NCBI GenBank assembly: GCA_030618945.1
Contig: JAUXCI010000081.1
Coordinates: forward strand, 1-9,471
DNA length: 9,471 bases
Source of the DNA: Flavobacteriaceae bacterium
GTDB taxonomy: Bacteria; Bacteroidota; Bacteroidia; Flavobacteriales; Flavobacteriaceae
Reading direction: 5' to 3'
Shown here one piece after another: positions 1 through 7,624 of the stretch (position 1 is its first letter; each line of letters begins with the position of its first letter). The translations under genes were made by a program, and so were the position numbers. The notes below the pieces were generated by a model that saw nothing but the letters and a program-made list of their open reading frames with translations, made no database searches and had not been told where the DNA came from.

Positions 1-836
1 ATTGGATGGATGAAGTTGCGGTAGCTGAACTTGGTGATAAATGGGATGCAGAAATTAAAGAATTAAATAAACAAGCCAGAGTCGTCCTTCGTGTCAATAC
101 CTTAAAGATTAGTAAGAAAGATTTACAAAGAAAATTACGCGAAGAGGAAGTAGATACTGAAATGGTTCCCAGATCACCTGATGCCCTGGTACTGGTGGAA
201 AGAAAGAATGTATTTTTAACGGATTCCTTTAAAAAGGGCTATTTTGAAGTTCAGGATGCTTCTTCTCAATTAGTAGCTCCGTTTCTGGATGTTCAACCCG
301 GGCAAAAAGTGGTTGATGCCTGCGCCGGAGCTGGGGGCAAAACACTGCATTTAGCATCGCTAATGGAAAACAAAGGGCAGATCATTGCCATGGATATTCA
401 CGCACATAAACTGGCAGAATTAAAGAAACGAGCCAAACGGGATGGGGCACATAATATTGAGACCAGACCGATAGAAGGAACTAAATCCATTAAAAAGCTG
501 AAAGGAAAGGTTGACCGTGTACTGCTTGATGCTCCCTGTAGCGGCCTGGGTGTTTTAAAAAGAAACCCCGATTCGAAATGGAAGCTCAATCCTGAATTTT
601 TAGAAAGGGTAAAAAAAACACAAGCTGAGATAATAGACCAATATGCTTCAATGGTAAAAGAAGGAGGGAAATTGGTTTACGCTACTTGTTCTATTTTACC
701 TTCTGAAAACGAACTTCAGGTAAAGGCTTTTTTAAAGAATCATCCTGAATTCACTTTTGTAAAGGACCAAAAAGTTTCTCCGGTAAAATCTGGATTTGAT
801 GGTTTTTATATGGCCTTGCTGGAAAGAAAATCATAA
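1..836 (+). CDS. RsmB/NOP-family rRNA (cytosine-5) methyltransferase, 5'-truncated by window edge
   Basis: This enzyme would transfer a methyl group from S-adenosylmethionine to C5 of a cytosine in RNA, most likely 16S rRNA as in RsmB (m5C967), in the cytoplasm. Numbering from the Met codon at 6, the SAM-binding motif I (VDACAGAGGKT) is at about 103-113. The motif IV cysteine is C178 in DAPCSG and the motif VI catalytic cysteine is C228 in YATCS; this Cys pair defines RNA m5C methyltransferases. The C-terminus ends in the usual GFDGFYMALL strand. Visible length is 276 residues against roughly 400 for Bacteroidota homologues. The frame stays open to the left edge (a Trp codon precedes the Met), and W-M-D resembles an internal family segment, so the Met at 6 is probably not the start and an N-terminal part lies outside the window. 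The exact target base cannot be read from the sequence; RsmF-like or other NOP-type specificity is possible. Confidence 0.9.
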   Translation, partial: WMDEVAVAELGDKWDAEIKELNKQARVVLRVNTLKISKKDLQRKLREEEVDTEMVPRSPDALVLVERKNVFLTDSFKKGYFEVQDASSQLVAPFLDVQPGQKVVDACAGAGGKTLHLASLMENKGQIIAMDIHAHKLAELKKRAKRDGAHNIETRPIEGTKSIKKLKGKVDRVLLDAPCSGLGVLKRNPDSKWKLNPEFLERVKKTQAEIIDQYASMVKEGGKLVYATCSILPSENELQVKAFLKNHPEFTFVKDQKVSPVKSGFDGFYMALLERKS

Positions 837-1093
837 TTCAGTAAAACTGGGACTTAATGCTGTAAAATTTGGCTGAGAAATGAATATTGATTATCTCTTT
901 ACCTCCAACAGGTGGGGCCTTAGAAACTTATGCCACAGAAGCTACCAAAGCTTGTCTTGTTTATGCAGATAAGCATTTAAACCTGATATTAACCCTTAAG
1001 TATTTATTGAATATTATTAACATATGCATCAATATTGCAAGGTCAATTGATTAAATTTGCATCTTTCAAAATCATCACGATAATATCAGTCAA
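837..1093. other. Intergenic region between the methyltransferase gene and purL
   Basis: These 257 nt hold no recognised gene. A short CAGT-AAA-ACTG stem just after the methyltransferase stop (about 843-853) lacks a T-run and is a poor terminator. AAGCT-ACCAA-AGCTT (939-953) is a weak 5-bp stem. A promoter-like box sits at 1052-1059. A 30-codon ATG frame (880-972) and a longer frame without an ATG (884-1054) are present but neither can be supported as a gene. Confidence 0.6.
1052..1059 (+). promoter_or_regulatory. Candidate Bacteroidota -7 box for purL
   Basis: TAAATTTG fits the Bacteroidota -7 consensus TAnnTTTG and lies 34 nt before the purL ATG, which would give a leader of roughly 25-30 nt. 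The usual TTG about 19 bp upstream is absent: the nearest TTG (1035-1037) gives only a 14-bp spacer. The box could be a weak or activator-dependent promoter, or a chance match in AT-rich DNA. Confidence 0.35.
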
Positions 1094-4000
1094 ATGATCT
1101 ACTTTTTTATTAAAAACCAAACGGTATTTGCAGTTGCTTCTCCTTTAGAAATTGATGGGCAAAACATTCAAAAATTAACCTGGCTTTTCGGTAATGCCGA
1201 ATTGGTCGATAAAAAATCCTTTGTGGGTAGTTTTATTGGACCACGAAAAGAAATGATCAGTCCTTGGAGCACAAATGCTGTGGAAATTACGCAAAACATG
1301 GGTATTTCAGGGCTAAAGCGTATTGAGGAATTTTTTCTGACTGAAGATGATCAGCCCAAATTTGACCCAATGATTCAACATCATTATGAAAGCTTGGATC
1401 AGGAGCTGTTTACGGTAAATATTGAGCCGGAAGCTATTCGTGAAATTGACAATATTGCCGCATATAATAATACTGAAGGACTGGCTCTAAATAAAGAGGA
1501 AATAACTTATTTGGATGACCTTTCCACCAAGCTAAACAGGAAACTTACGGATTCAGAAATTTTTGGTTTTTCACAGGTAAATTCTGAACATTGTCGACAT
1601 AAAATCTTTAATGGAACTTTTGTAATTGATGGAGAAAAAAAAGAGAGTTCTCTTTTTAAAATGATCAAAAAGACTTCCATAGAAAATCCAAATACTATAG
1701 TATCTGCTTATAAGGATAATGTCGCCTTTATTCAAGGTCCTGTTATTGAGCAGTTTGCGCCTAAATCATCGGACAAACCTGATTTTTATGAGCCCAAATC
1801 TATTAAATCGGTTATTTCTATAAAAGCAGAAACGCATAATTTCCCCACTACTGTAGAACCTTTTAATGGGGCTGCAACAGGTTCGGGTGGAGAAATCAGA
1901 GATCGTCTTGCAGGTGGTAAAGGCTCCTTACCTCTGGCTGGTTCAGCCGTCTATATGACACCCTATTCCCGTCTTTCAAAAGGCAGGTCATGGGAAACAA
2001 TGCCAGAAAGAAAATGGCTGTACCAAACCCCGATAGAGCTTTTAATCAAAGCCTCAAATGGTGCTTCTGATTTTGGCAATAAATTTGGACAACCCTTGAT
2101 CTCAGGTTCGCTCTTTACCTTTGAGCACGAAGAAAACAATAGAAAACTAGGTTTTGATAAGGTAATCATGCTCGCTGGCGGTATTGGTTATGGAAAAGAA
2201 ATTGACAGCTTAAAAGAAAAACCGAGTGAAGGAGATTCCATCGTTCTACTCGGTGGGGATAATTATAGAATAGGCATGGGAGGTGCTGCAGTTTCTTCGG
2301 CAGATACCGGAGAATTTAACAGTGCCATAACCCTGAATGCTGTTCAAAGATCGAATCCTGAAATGCAGAAAAGGGTTGCCAATACAATAAGAGGAATGGT
2401 GGAAGGGCCCGAAAATAAGATCATTTCCATTCACGATCACGGTGCCGGAGGGCATTTGAATTGCCTTTCAGAATTGGTTGAAGAAACCGGCGGAATCATA
2501 AACCTTGACGCTTTGCCTGTGGGAGACAAAACCCTGTCTGCAAAAGAAATTATTGGCAACGAATCCCAGGAAAGAATGGGCTTGGTCATTCACGAAAAAG
2601 ACCTTGCTTACTTGCACAGGATTGCTGATAGAGAACGTTCTCCAATTTACGACGTCGGTAAGGTAAGCGATGATATGAGATTTTCCTTTAAATCGGAAAA
2701 AACGGGTCAAAAGCCCATGGATTTTGACCTTGCGGATATGTTTGGGAGCTCCCCTAAAACTATCATGAATGATAAAACGATAAAACGAGGCTATAAAGAG
2801 ATCGTTTATACTGCAGAAGATATTTATCAGGACACTAAAAATATGCTACAGTTGGAAGCTGTGGCTTGCAAAGATTGGCTTACAAACAAGGTTGACAGGT
2901 GTGTTGGTGGAAAAGTAGCCAAACAGCAATGTGCAGGTGCTTTACAATTACCCTTAAATGATGTAGGGGTTATGGCCCTGGATTATAAAGGTCATAAAGG
3001 AATCGCGACTTCAATCGGTCATGCAGCAGCTAGTGCTCTGATAGACGAAAAAGCCGGTTCCAAAAATGCCATTGCAGAGTCACTCACCAATATCGTATGG
3101 GCTCCTTTAAAAGACAATTTACAATCTGTCGCACTGTCAGCCAACTGGATGTGGCCCTGTAAAAATGAAGGGGAAGATACCAGATTGTATAATGCGGTTG
3201 AAGCCGTGTCAGATTTTGCCATTGCCTTGGGAATCAATGTGCCAACCGGGAAAGATTCTTTATCAATGAAGCAAAAATATGCGGATGATGAAGTTATTGC
3301 GCCGGGAACCGTTATCATTTCTGCGGCAGGTGAATGCGCGGATATTCGAAAAGTTGTTGAACCCGTTTTTCAAATTACTGATAAAAACCAAATTTATTAT
3401 ATAGATTTTTCAAAAGACAACTATAAGTTAGGAGGATCCAGTTTTGCACAAATCAAGAATAGCATTGGTACAGAAACGCCTACTATTAATGACGATAACT
3501 ATTTTAAAACCTGTTTTAACACCCTTCAGGAATTGATCAAAAAAGACCATATTCTTGCCGGACATGATATTTCTGCCGGAGGTATGCTTACTACGCTTTT
3601 GGAAATGTGTTTTGCAGAAAATAACCTGGGAGCTGCAATTGACCTTAGTTTAATACAGGAAAAGGATGCTGTAAAACTATTGTTTTCTGAAAATAGCGGT
3701 GTGATCTTCCAATCTAACGATTCACAATTAGTCGATGACATTTTAGAAGCTAATCGTATTGAGTTTCACAAAATTGGTAAAGCTATTGCAGGGCCCAATT
3801 TAGAAATCATCAATTTTGACTTGCAGTTTAACATTGCTGAATACAGAGATTTTTGGTTTAAAACTTCTTATTTACTGGATAAGCAACAGACAGCAAACAA
3901 TCTTGCTCAAACGCGTTTTGACCAATATAAAAATCAGGCCTTGCAATATAATTTCCCCGCTCATTTTACGGGAAAATTACCCCAAATAATGAATACTCAG

Positions 4001-4747
4001 GCTCGTCCTAAAGCTGCTGTTATCAGAGAAAAAGGATCCAATAGCGAAAGAGAAATGGCAAACGCCATGTACTTGGCTGGGTTTGACGTTAAGGACGTTC
4101 ATATGACTGACCTTATCAGTGGTAGAGAAACGCTGGAAGATATCCAGTTTATAGGAGCCGTTGGAGGATTTTCTAATTCAGACGTATTGGGTTCAGCCAA
4201 AGGATGGGCTGGTGCCTTTATGTACAATGAACGCGCCAATAAAACACTGAAAAAATTCTTTGACAGAGAAGATACCTTATCTGTTGGTATTTGTAACGGA
4301 TGTCAGTTATTTTTAGAGCTTGAAATGATCAATCCTGATCATGAGCTTAAGCCTAAGATGCTGCATAATGAATCTTTTAAACATGAAAGTGGATTCACCT
4401 CTGTTAAAATTCAGAAAAACAATTCTGTGATGTTATCAAGCCTGGAGGGAACTACACTTGGGGTTTGGATCTCACATGGTGAAGGCAAATTCAGTTTCCC
4501 TTATGATGAGTCAAAGTATAATATAGTTGGCAAATATGGATACGAATCGTATCCTGCTAATCCAAACGGGTCTGATTTCAACACGGCTATGATGGCGAGT
4601 AATGATGGAAGGCACTTAGTAATGATGCCGCATATTGAAAGATCTATCTTTCAATGGAATTGGGCCAATTACCCGTCAATCAGAAAAGATGAGGTGAGCC
4701 CATGGCTTGAAGCCTTTACCAATGCACGAAAATGGCTGGAGCGATAA
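1094..4747 (+). CDS. purL: Phosphoribosylformylglycinamidine (FGAM) synthase, single-chain PurL
   Basis: PurL catalyses the fourth step of de novo purine synthesis in the cytoplasm: FGAR + glutamine + ATP give FGAM + glutamate + ADP + Pi. At 1217 residues it is the large single-chain form (E. coli about 1295), with PurS-like, synthetase and glutaminase parts fused. The N-terminal PurS-like and linker part covers about 1-160, with the family motif NSEHCRHK around 163-170. The first AIRS-like half has GAATGSGGEIRD at 259-270 and HDHGAGG at 447-453. The second half has PTGKDS at 717-722 and GHDISAGG at 823-830. The class I glutaminase domain covers about 970-1217 with nucleophile C1067 (GICNGCQ) and the His/Glu pair H1180 and E1182 (PHIERS). 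All key residues are present, so it should be active. The ATG at 1094 fits the family N-terminus (MIYFF...); no Shine-Dalgarno sequence precedes it. It stands alone on this strand, facing a convergent gene. Confidence 0.97.
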   Translation: MIYFFIKNQTVFAVASPLEIDGQNIQKLTWLFGNAELVDKKSFVGSFIGPRKEMISPWSTNAVEITQNMGISGLKRIEEFFLTEDDQPKFDPMIQHHYESLDQELFTVNIEPEAIREIDNIAAYNNTEGLALNKEEITYLDDLSTKLNRKLTDSEIFGFSQVNSEHCRHKIFNGTFVIDGEKKESSLFKMIKKTSIENPNTIVSAYKDNVAFIQGPVIEQFAPKSSDKPDFYEPKSIKSVISIKAETHNFPTTVEPFNGAATGSGGEIRDRLAGGKGSLPLAGSAVYMTPYSRLSKGRSWETMPERKWLYQTPIELLIKASNGASDFGNKFGQPLISGSLFTFEHEENNRKLGFDKVIMLAGGIGYGKEIDSLKEKPSEGDSIVLLGGDNYRIGMGGAAVSSADTGEFNSAITLNAVQRSNPEMQKRVANTIRGMVEGPENKIISIHDHGAGGHLNCLSELVEETGGIINLDALPVGDKTLSAKEIIGNESQERMGLVIHEKDLAYLHRIADRERSPIYDVGKVSDDMRFSFKSEKTGQKPMDFDLADMFGSSPKTIMNDKTIKRGYKEIVYTAEDIYQDTKNMLQLEAVACKDWLTNKVDRCVGGKVAKQQCAGALQLPLNDVGVMALDYKGHKGIATSIGHAAASALIDEKAGSKNAIAESLTNIVWAPLKDNLQSVALSANWMWPCKNEGEDTRLYNAVEAVSDFAIALGINVPTGKDSLSMKQKYADDEVIAPGTVIISAAGECADIRKVVEPVFQITDKNQIYYIDFSKDNYKLGGSSFAQIKNSIGTETPTINDDNYFKTCFNTLQELIKKDHILAGHDISAGGMLTTLLEMCFAENNLGAAIDLSLIQEKDAVKLLFSENSGVIFQSNDSQLVDDILEANRIEFHKIGKAIAGPNLEIINFDLQFNIAEYRDFWFKTSYLLDKQQTANNLAQTRFDQYKNQALQYNFPAHFTGKLPQIMNTQARPKAAVIREKGSNSEREMANAMYLAGFDVKDVHMTDLISGRETLEDIQFIGAVGGFSNSDVLGSAKGWAGAFMYNERANKTLKKFFDREDTLSVGICNGCQLFLELEMINPDHELKPKMLHNESFKHESGFTSVKIQKNNSVMLSSLEGTTLGVWISHGEGKFSFPYDESKYNIVGKYGYESYPANPNGSDFNTAMMASNDGRHLVMMPHIERSIFQWNWANYPSIRKDEVSPWLEAFTNARKWLER

Positions 4748-4753
4748 TTTTTT

Positions 4754-4778
4754 AAGGATTGACTTTAGGTCAACCCTT
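4754..4778. terminator. Hairpin between convergent genes, candidate shared terminator
   Basis: AAGGATTGAC - TTTAG - GTCAACCCTT forms a 10-bp stem with a 5-nt loop. On the + transcript (purL) there is one A-C mismatch. On the - transcript (glycosyltransferase operon) the same position is a G-U wobble, so the stem is fully paired. Neither side has a strong U-tract: the + side continues CAATTATTT and the - side continues with an A-run. It begins 4 nt past the glycosyltransferase stop and 7 nt past the purL stop, the expected place for a bidirectional terminator. Confidence 0.6.
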
Positions 4779-4781
4779 CAA

Positions 4782-6266
4782 TTATTTAGGATTCAATGAA
4801 TAATCTTGACATTGATAAACGAAATATTTCCTTAAGGCCTCACCCTTTTTGTTTCTGATTACAATCGGCTCAAGTTCAACAATCTTATCAAAATATTGAT
4901 TCAATAATTCAGGTACCTTATTTGATTTATCTAAGGTTTTAAATCTTTTTTCAGAGTCTATATACAGGGCATTATTTCCTGCCAATAAACTTAAATCGGT
5001 ATCAATTACTGAGTATTGCAAAGCGTGTTTCCCTATTATATTACCGGCATAAATTTGCTGGTCCAAATAAAAATTCAGCACGGCAGTCGTTTTATAACCA
5101 TCGTCTGAAAAAACAAAACTATCCGGAAATCTTTTCGATAAGTCATTCACCTCCTCTGACAACTCTTCCCATCCGAACCAGGTGTCATCCGAAGTGATAT
5201 TAAAAGGATAAAAGGCGATCTGAATAAAAAGTAAAACATGAAGCACAAGAGAAACTACAATTTGATAGCCCAAAGCTTTTTCCTTTAGATACCTTCCGGC
5301 TAACACAATGGCCGTAATATAACCAGGCATCATCCAATTCAACTTCACCCAATAAATGGTTGAAATTGCAAAAAAGAAACCGATAATAGGAACAGCAAAT
5401 GATAGCAGAAACAAAGTTTTTTCATCGGGAAGCTTTCTCTTTTTTATAAACTTACTTCCTGATTTATAAAGTACAATCATAATTCCGACAAATAAGACCG
5501 GAAGCAATAAAAACATTTGTGTAGCCAAATTACCCAAAAACAATAATGGCTCTAAACTAATTCCATCTACTGATGATGCCCTTTCTGAAGATTGGAACTT
5601 AAATGAAATCCAATCGTTTTGCAGGTTCCAAATAAAAATTGGAGAAATTGTAATCACAAAAAACAAAAGTGTCAAAAACAATTCCTTTGAAAACAAAAAA
5701 CGTCTGTGATTCTTTGAAAGTCCTATAAAAAGCACAAGCCCAAACAAAAGAAATACAGCTGTATACTTACTGTCAAAAGACAAACCTATCAACACTCCAC
5801 TAAGGATCCAGTACACTAATTTATCTTTAAAAACCGCTTTATACATAGCAATCAATGATAGCGTCCAAAAAAATATTAAGGGCACATCCGGAGTGGTATT
5901 TATTGAAATCACAGTCAACATAAGGGTTGATCCATAGAACAGAACAGTTCTATTTAATTTGTGTTGTGATAAAAAATGTGAGCCCAAATAATAGAATCCA
6001 TAAAAAGAGAAAAACGTCATAAGGAAATCGGTCAATTTTACAGCAAACACACTTTTGCCAAGAAAAAGGCTAAACAATTTAAGCATATAGGCCACCATGG
6101 GCGGATGGTCAAAATAAGATAAGGCCAGGTTCTCAGAATAATAATAGTAGTAAGCATCCTGTGGCATCAAACCCATAAATTGATTTGCTGCTAACCTCAG
6201 TAAATAAATAGCTATAAACCCAATCAGTAAATACTTATTTCCAAATATTTGTTTGAATTTTATCAT
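4782..6266 (-). CDS. Polytopic membrane glycosyltransferase, GT39/ArnT-like (PMT_2 type)
   Basis: This is a probable inner-membrane GT-C glycosyltransferase that moves a sugar from a polyprenyl-phosphate donor to an acceptor on the outer face of the membrane; donor and acceptor cannot be told from the sequence. The 494 residues have an N-terminal transmembrane helix (about 12-30) followed by the first outer loop with D37 in PQDAYYYYY and the YFDHPP motif (51-56). D37 is the likely catalytic acid, by analogy with the loop-1 Asp of ArnT. TPDVPL (125-130) and the DSKYTA segment (165-170) are further family motifs. Many hydrophobic helices run to about 353, including VKLNWMMPGY (307-316). A soluble C-terminal part of about 140 residues follows (WFGWEEL at 363-369), presumably periplasmic. 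It is the last gene of the dnaB-led set, 51 nt after its neighbour. Bacteroidota carry several such paralogues, often with roles in surface glycans or lipid modification; that role is inferred. Confidence 0.85.
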   Translation of the reverse strand: MIKFKQIFGNKYLLIGFIAIYLLRLAANQFMGLMPQDAYYYYYSENLALSYFDHPPMVAYMLKLFSLFLGKSVFAVKLTDFLMTFFSFYGFYYLGSHFLSQHKLNRTVLFYGSTLMLTVISINTTPDVPLIFFWTLSLIAMYKAVFKDKLVYWILSGVLIGLSFDSKYTAVFLLFGLVLFIGLSKNHRRFLFSKELFLTLLFFVITISPIFIWNLQNDWISFKFQSSERASSVDGISLEPLLFLGNLATQMFLLLPVLFVGIMIVLYKSGSKFIKKRKLPDEKTLFLLSFAVPIIGFFFAISTIYWVKLNWMMPGYITAIVLAGRYLKEKALGYQIVVSLVLHVLLFIQIAFYPFNITSDDTWFGWEELSEEVNDLSKRFPDSFVFSDDGYKTTAVLNFYLDQQIYAGNIIGKHALQYSVIDTDLSLLAGNNALYIDSEKRFKTLDKSNKVPELLNQYFDKIVELEPIVIRNKKGEALRKYFVYQCQDYSLNPK

Positions 6267-6302
6267 AAACGCTAAGATCGTAGAATTTGAATTAAATTAT
6301 AA

Positions 6303-6319
6303 AATATCCATTCGATATT
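6303..6319 (-). terminator. Weak AU-rich hairpin overlapping a stop codon
   Basis: On the - strand AATATC - GAATG - GATATT makes a 6-bp stem that includes bases of the TAA stop of the secreted-protein gene. A U-rich run (TTATAATTTAATT) follows. The stem is short and AT-rich, so at most it would be a partial terminator that lowers read-through into the glycosyltransferase gene, or a 3'-end processing or stability element. Chance formation in AT-rich DNA is quite possible. Confidence 0.25.
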
Positions 6320-7604
6320 ATGTCTTCTGCTTTTTCTTTTTTGCCGCTGGAAACAAAACATTGTTCAAAATCAATCTGTATCCAGGAGAATTCGGATGCA
6401 AATCCAACTCTGTTTTTGGGTCTCCTACCCTATGCTGATAATCTTCCGGATCATGTCCTCCAAAAAAAGTATACATTCCTTTACCTTTTACACCATGAAT
6501 ATACCTGGCTTCTCCATTAACATTGTTTTGCCCCATTATCATTATCGTTGGCTTGATCAATGCCGTGTTAAATGCAGTGGTTTGCCCCATAAAACCTTTC
6601 ACCAGCAAGGTGTGGTTTTGGCAAAGCATACTGGGAACCATATCCCATTTCGCAGAATATTCTTTTAATTCAAAATAGTCTTCCGGTTTTAGAACCTTTC
6701 TTTTTCTAGTCGTGTCAATATTTGAAAATTCATATATATCAGGGTTTCTTTCCAATACGAAATCTGTAAAAGCAAAAGTATTATTATAATCCAGTTTCTG
6801 CTGATACCCTTTTTCTGAAGGATCACCATCAAACATAACTTCACATATATCAACCCCTTCTGAAGCCAGGGCTATATCGAAACTATCCGTTGCTGAACAC
6901 ATCGCAAACATAAAGCCACCTCCAATTACATAATCTCGGATTTTTAGGCTAACGTCTAATTTTTGTTCAGAAACTTTTTGGTAACCCATTTCAGTGGCAT
7001 ACTTTTCAGCTTTTATTTTGTTGTCAATATACCAGGGAGCCATTCTGAAAGCTCCATAAAATTTCCCAAACTGTCCTGTAAAATCTTCGTGATGCAGATG
7101 TAACCACTCATAGAGCAATAATTTATCCTCCAGTACTTCCTGATCATATACAAGTTCATATGGAATTTCGGCATATTGCAAGACCATGGTAACTGCATCA
7201 TCCCAGGGTTGCTTACCTTTTGGAGAATAGACTGCTATTTTTGGGGCCTTTTCTAAAATCACCGATTCCATGTTTTGAGATGGGCTAGCAATCAATTCCA
7301 GAATTATAACGGCTTCAGCTTCAGAAATAATTTCATAGGAAACGCCTCTGATTGTGCATTCATTTCGATAGGCTTCGTGATCTTCGAGGAGAAACGAGCC
7401 CCCTCTATAGTTGAGTAACCACTGCACTTTATTTCCCTGAAGTAGTGAATAGTAAGTGATACCATAAGCTTTTAAATGATTTTTCTGAGAAGCTTCATCC
7501 ATCGGGATCAACAAATATGACGCGAATCCTGAAGTACTGAATAACATTAATATCAAAAAACAAAAATAGATTTGATACTCATGAAATATTTTACGAAAAA
7601 CCAT
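6318..7604 (-). CDS. Secreted protein of unknown function, commonly named 'asparagine synthetase B' in Bacteroidota
   Basis: The function is not established. I recognise the 428-residue protein as a conserved Bacteroidota family whose members are often labelled asparagine synthetase B. The sequence does not support that activity: there is no N-terminal Cys-2 glutaminase and no SGGxDS ATP-pyrophosphatase loop. Instead it has a signal peptide (about 1-28, hydrophobic core YFCFLILMLFS, likely cleavage after GFA) and no lipobox, so it should be exported. The mature N-terminus carries IPMDEASQKNHLKAYG (33-48) and NYRGGSF (65-71). From about 121 an alpha/beta segment begins (PKIAVYSP), followed by LHLHHEDF (168-175), a glycine-rich turn with C236 (GGGFMFAMCSAT, 228-239) and FGGHDPEDYQH (381-391). 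That order resembles a class I glutamine-amidotransferase-like or ThuA-like fold, which is inference. The C-terminus is a lysine-rich tail (KKKKQKT). It lies 20 nt behind dnaB, presumably co-transcribed. The ATG at 7604 gives a complete signal peptide. Confidence 0.85.
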   Translation of the reverse strand: MVFRKIFHEYQIYFCFLILMLFSTSGFASYLLIPMDEASQKNHLKAYGITYYSLLQGNKVQWLLNYRGGSFLLEDHEAYRNECTIRGVSYEIISEAEAVIILELIASPSQNMESVILEKAPKIAVYSPKGKQPWDDAVTMVLQYAEIPYELVYDQEVLEDKLLLYEWLHLHHEDFTGQFGKFYGAFRMAPWYIDNKIKAEKYATEMGYQKVSEQKLDVSLKIRDYVIGGGFMFAMCSATDSFDIALASEGVDICEVMFDGDPSEKGYQQKLDYNNTFAFTDFVLERNPDIYEFSNIDTTRKRKVLKPEDYFELKEYSAKWDMVPSMLCQNHTLLVKGFMGQTTAFNTALIKPTIMIMGQNNVNGEARYIHGVKGKGMYTFFGGHDPEDYQHRVGDPKTELDLHPNSPGYRLILNNVLFPAAKKKKQKT

Positions 7605-7624
7605 GTGAATAAATGAAGCTTAAA

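Noticed and set aside
843..853. CAGT-AAA-ACTG as a terminator of the methyltransferase gene
   Set aside because: The stem has only four Watson-Crick pairs and no T-run follows.
3019..3318. 99-codon open frame on the - strand inside purL
   Set aside because: It lies wholly antisense to the well-conserved PurL synthetase domain, and its product shows no recognisable motif. The same applies to the shorter - strand frames at 1963-2169, 2246-2455, 2468-2710 and 3526-3741.
6253..6668. Overlapping + strand frames opposite the secreted-protein gene
   Set aside because: They are antisense to conserved C-terminal motifs of that protein and show no domain or promoter.
6318..7604. True asparagine synthetase (asnB)
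   Set aside because: A signal peptide is present and both the N-terminal Cys-2 glutaminase and the SGGxDS loop are missing, so I give no asnB symbol.
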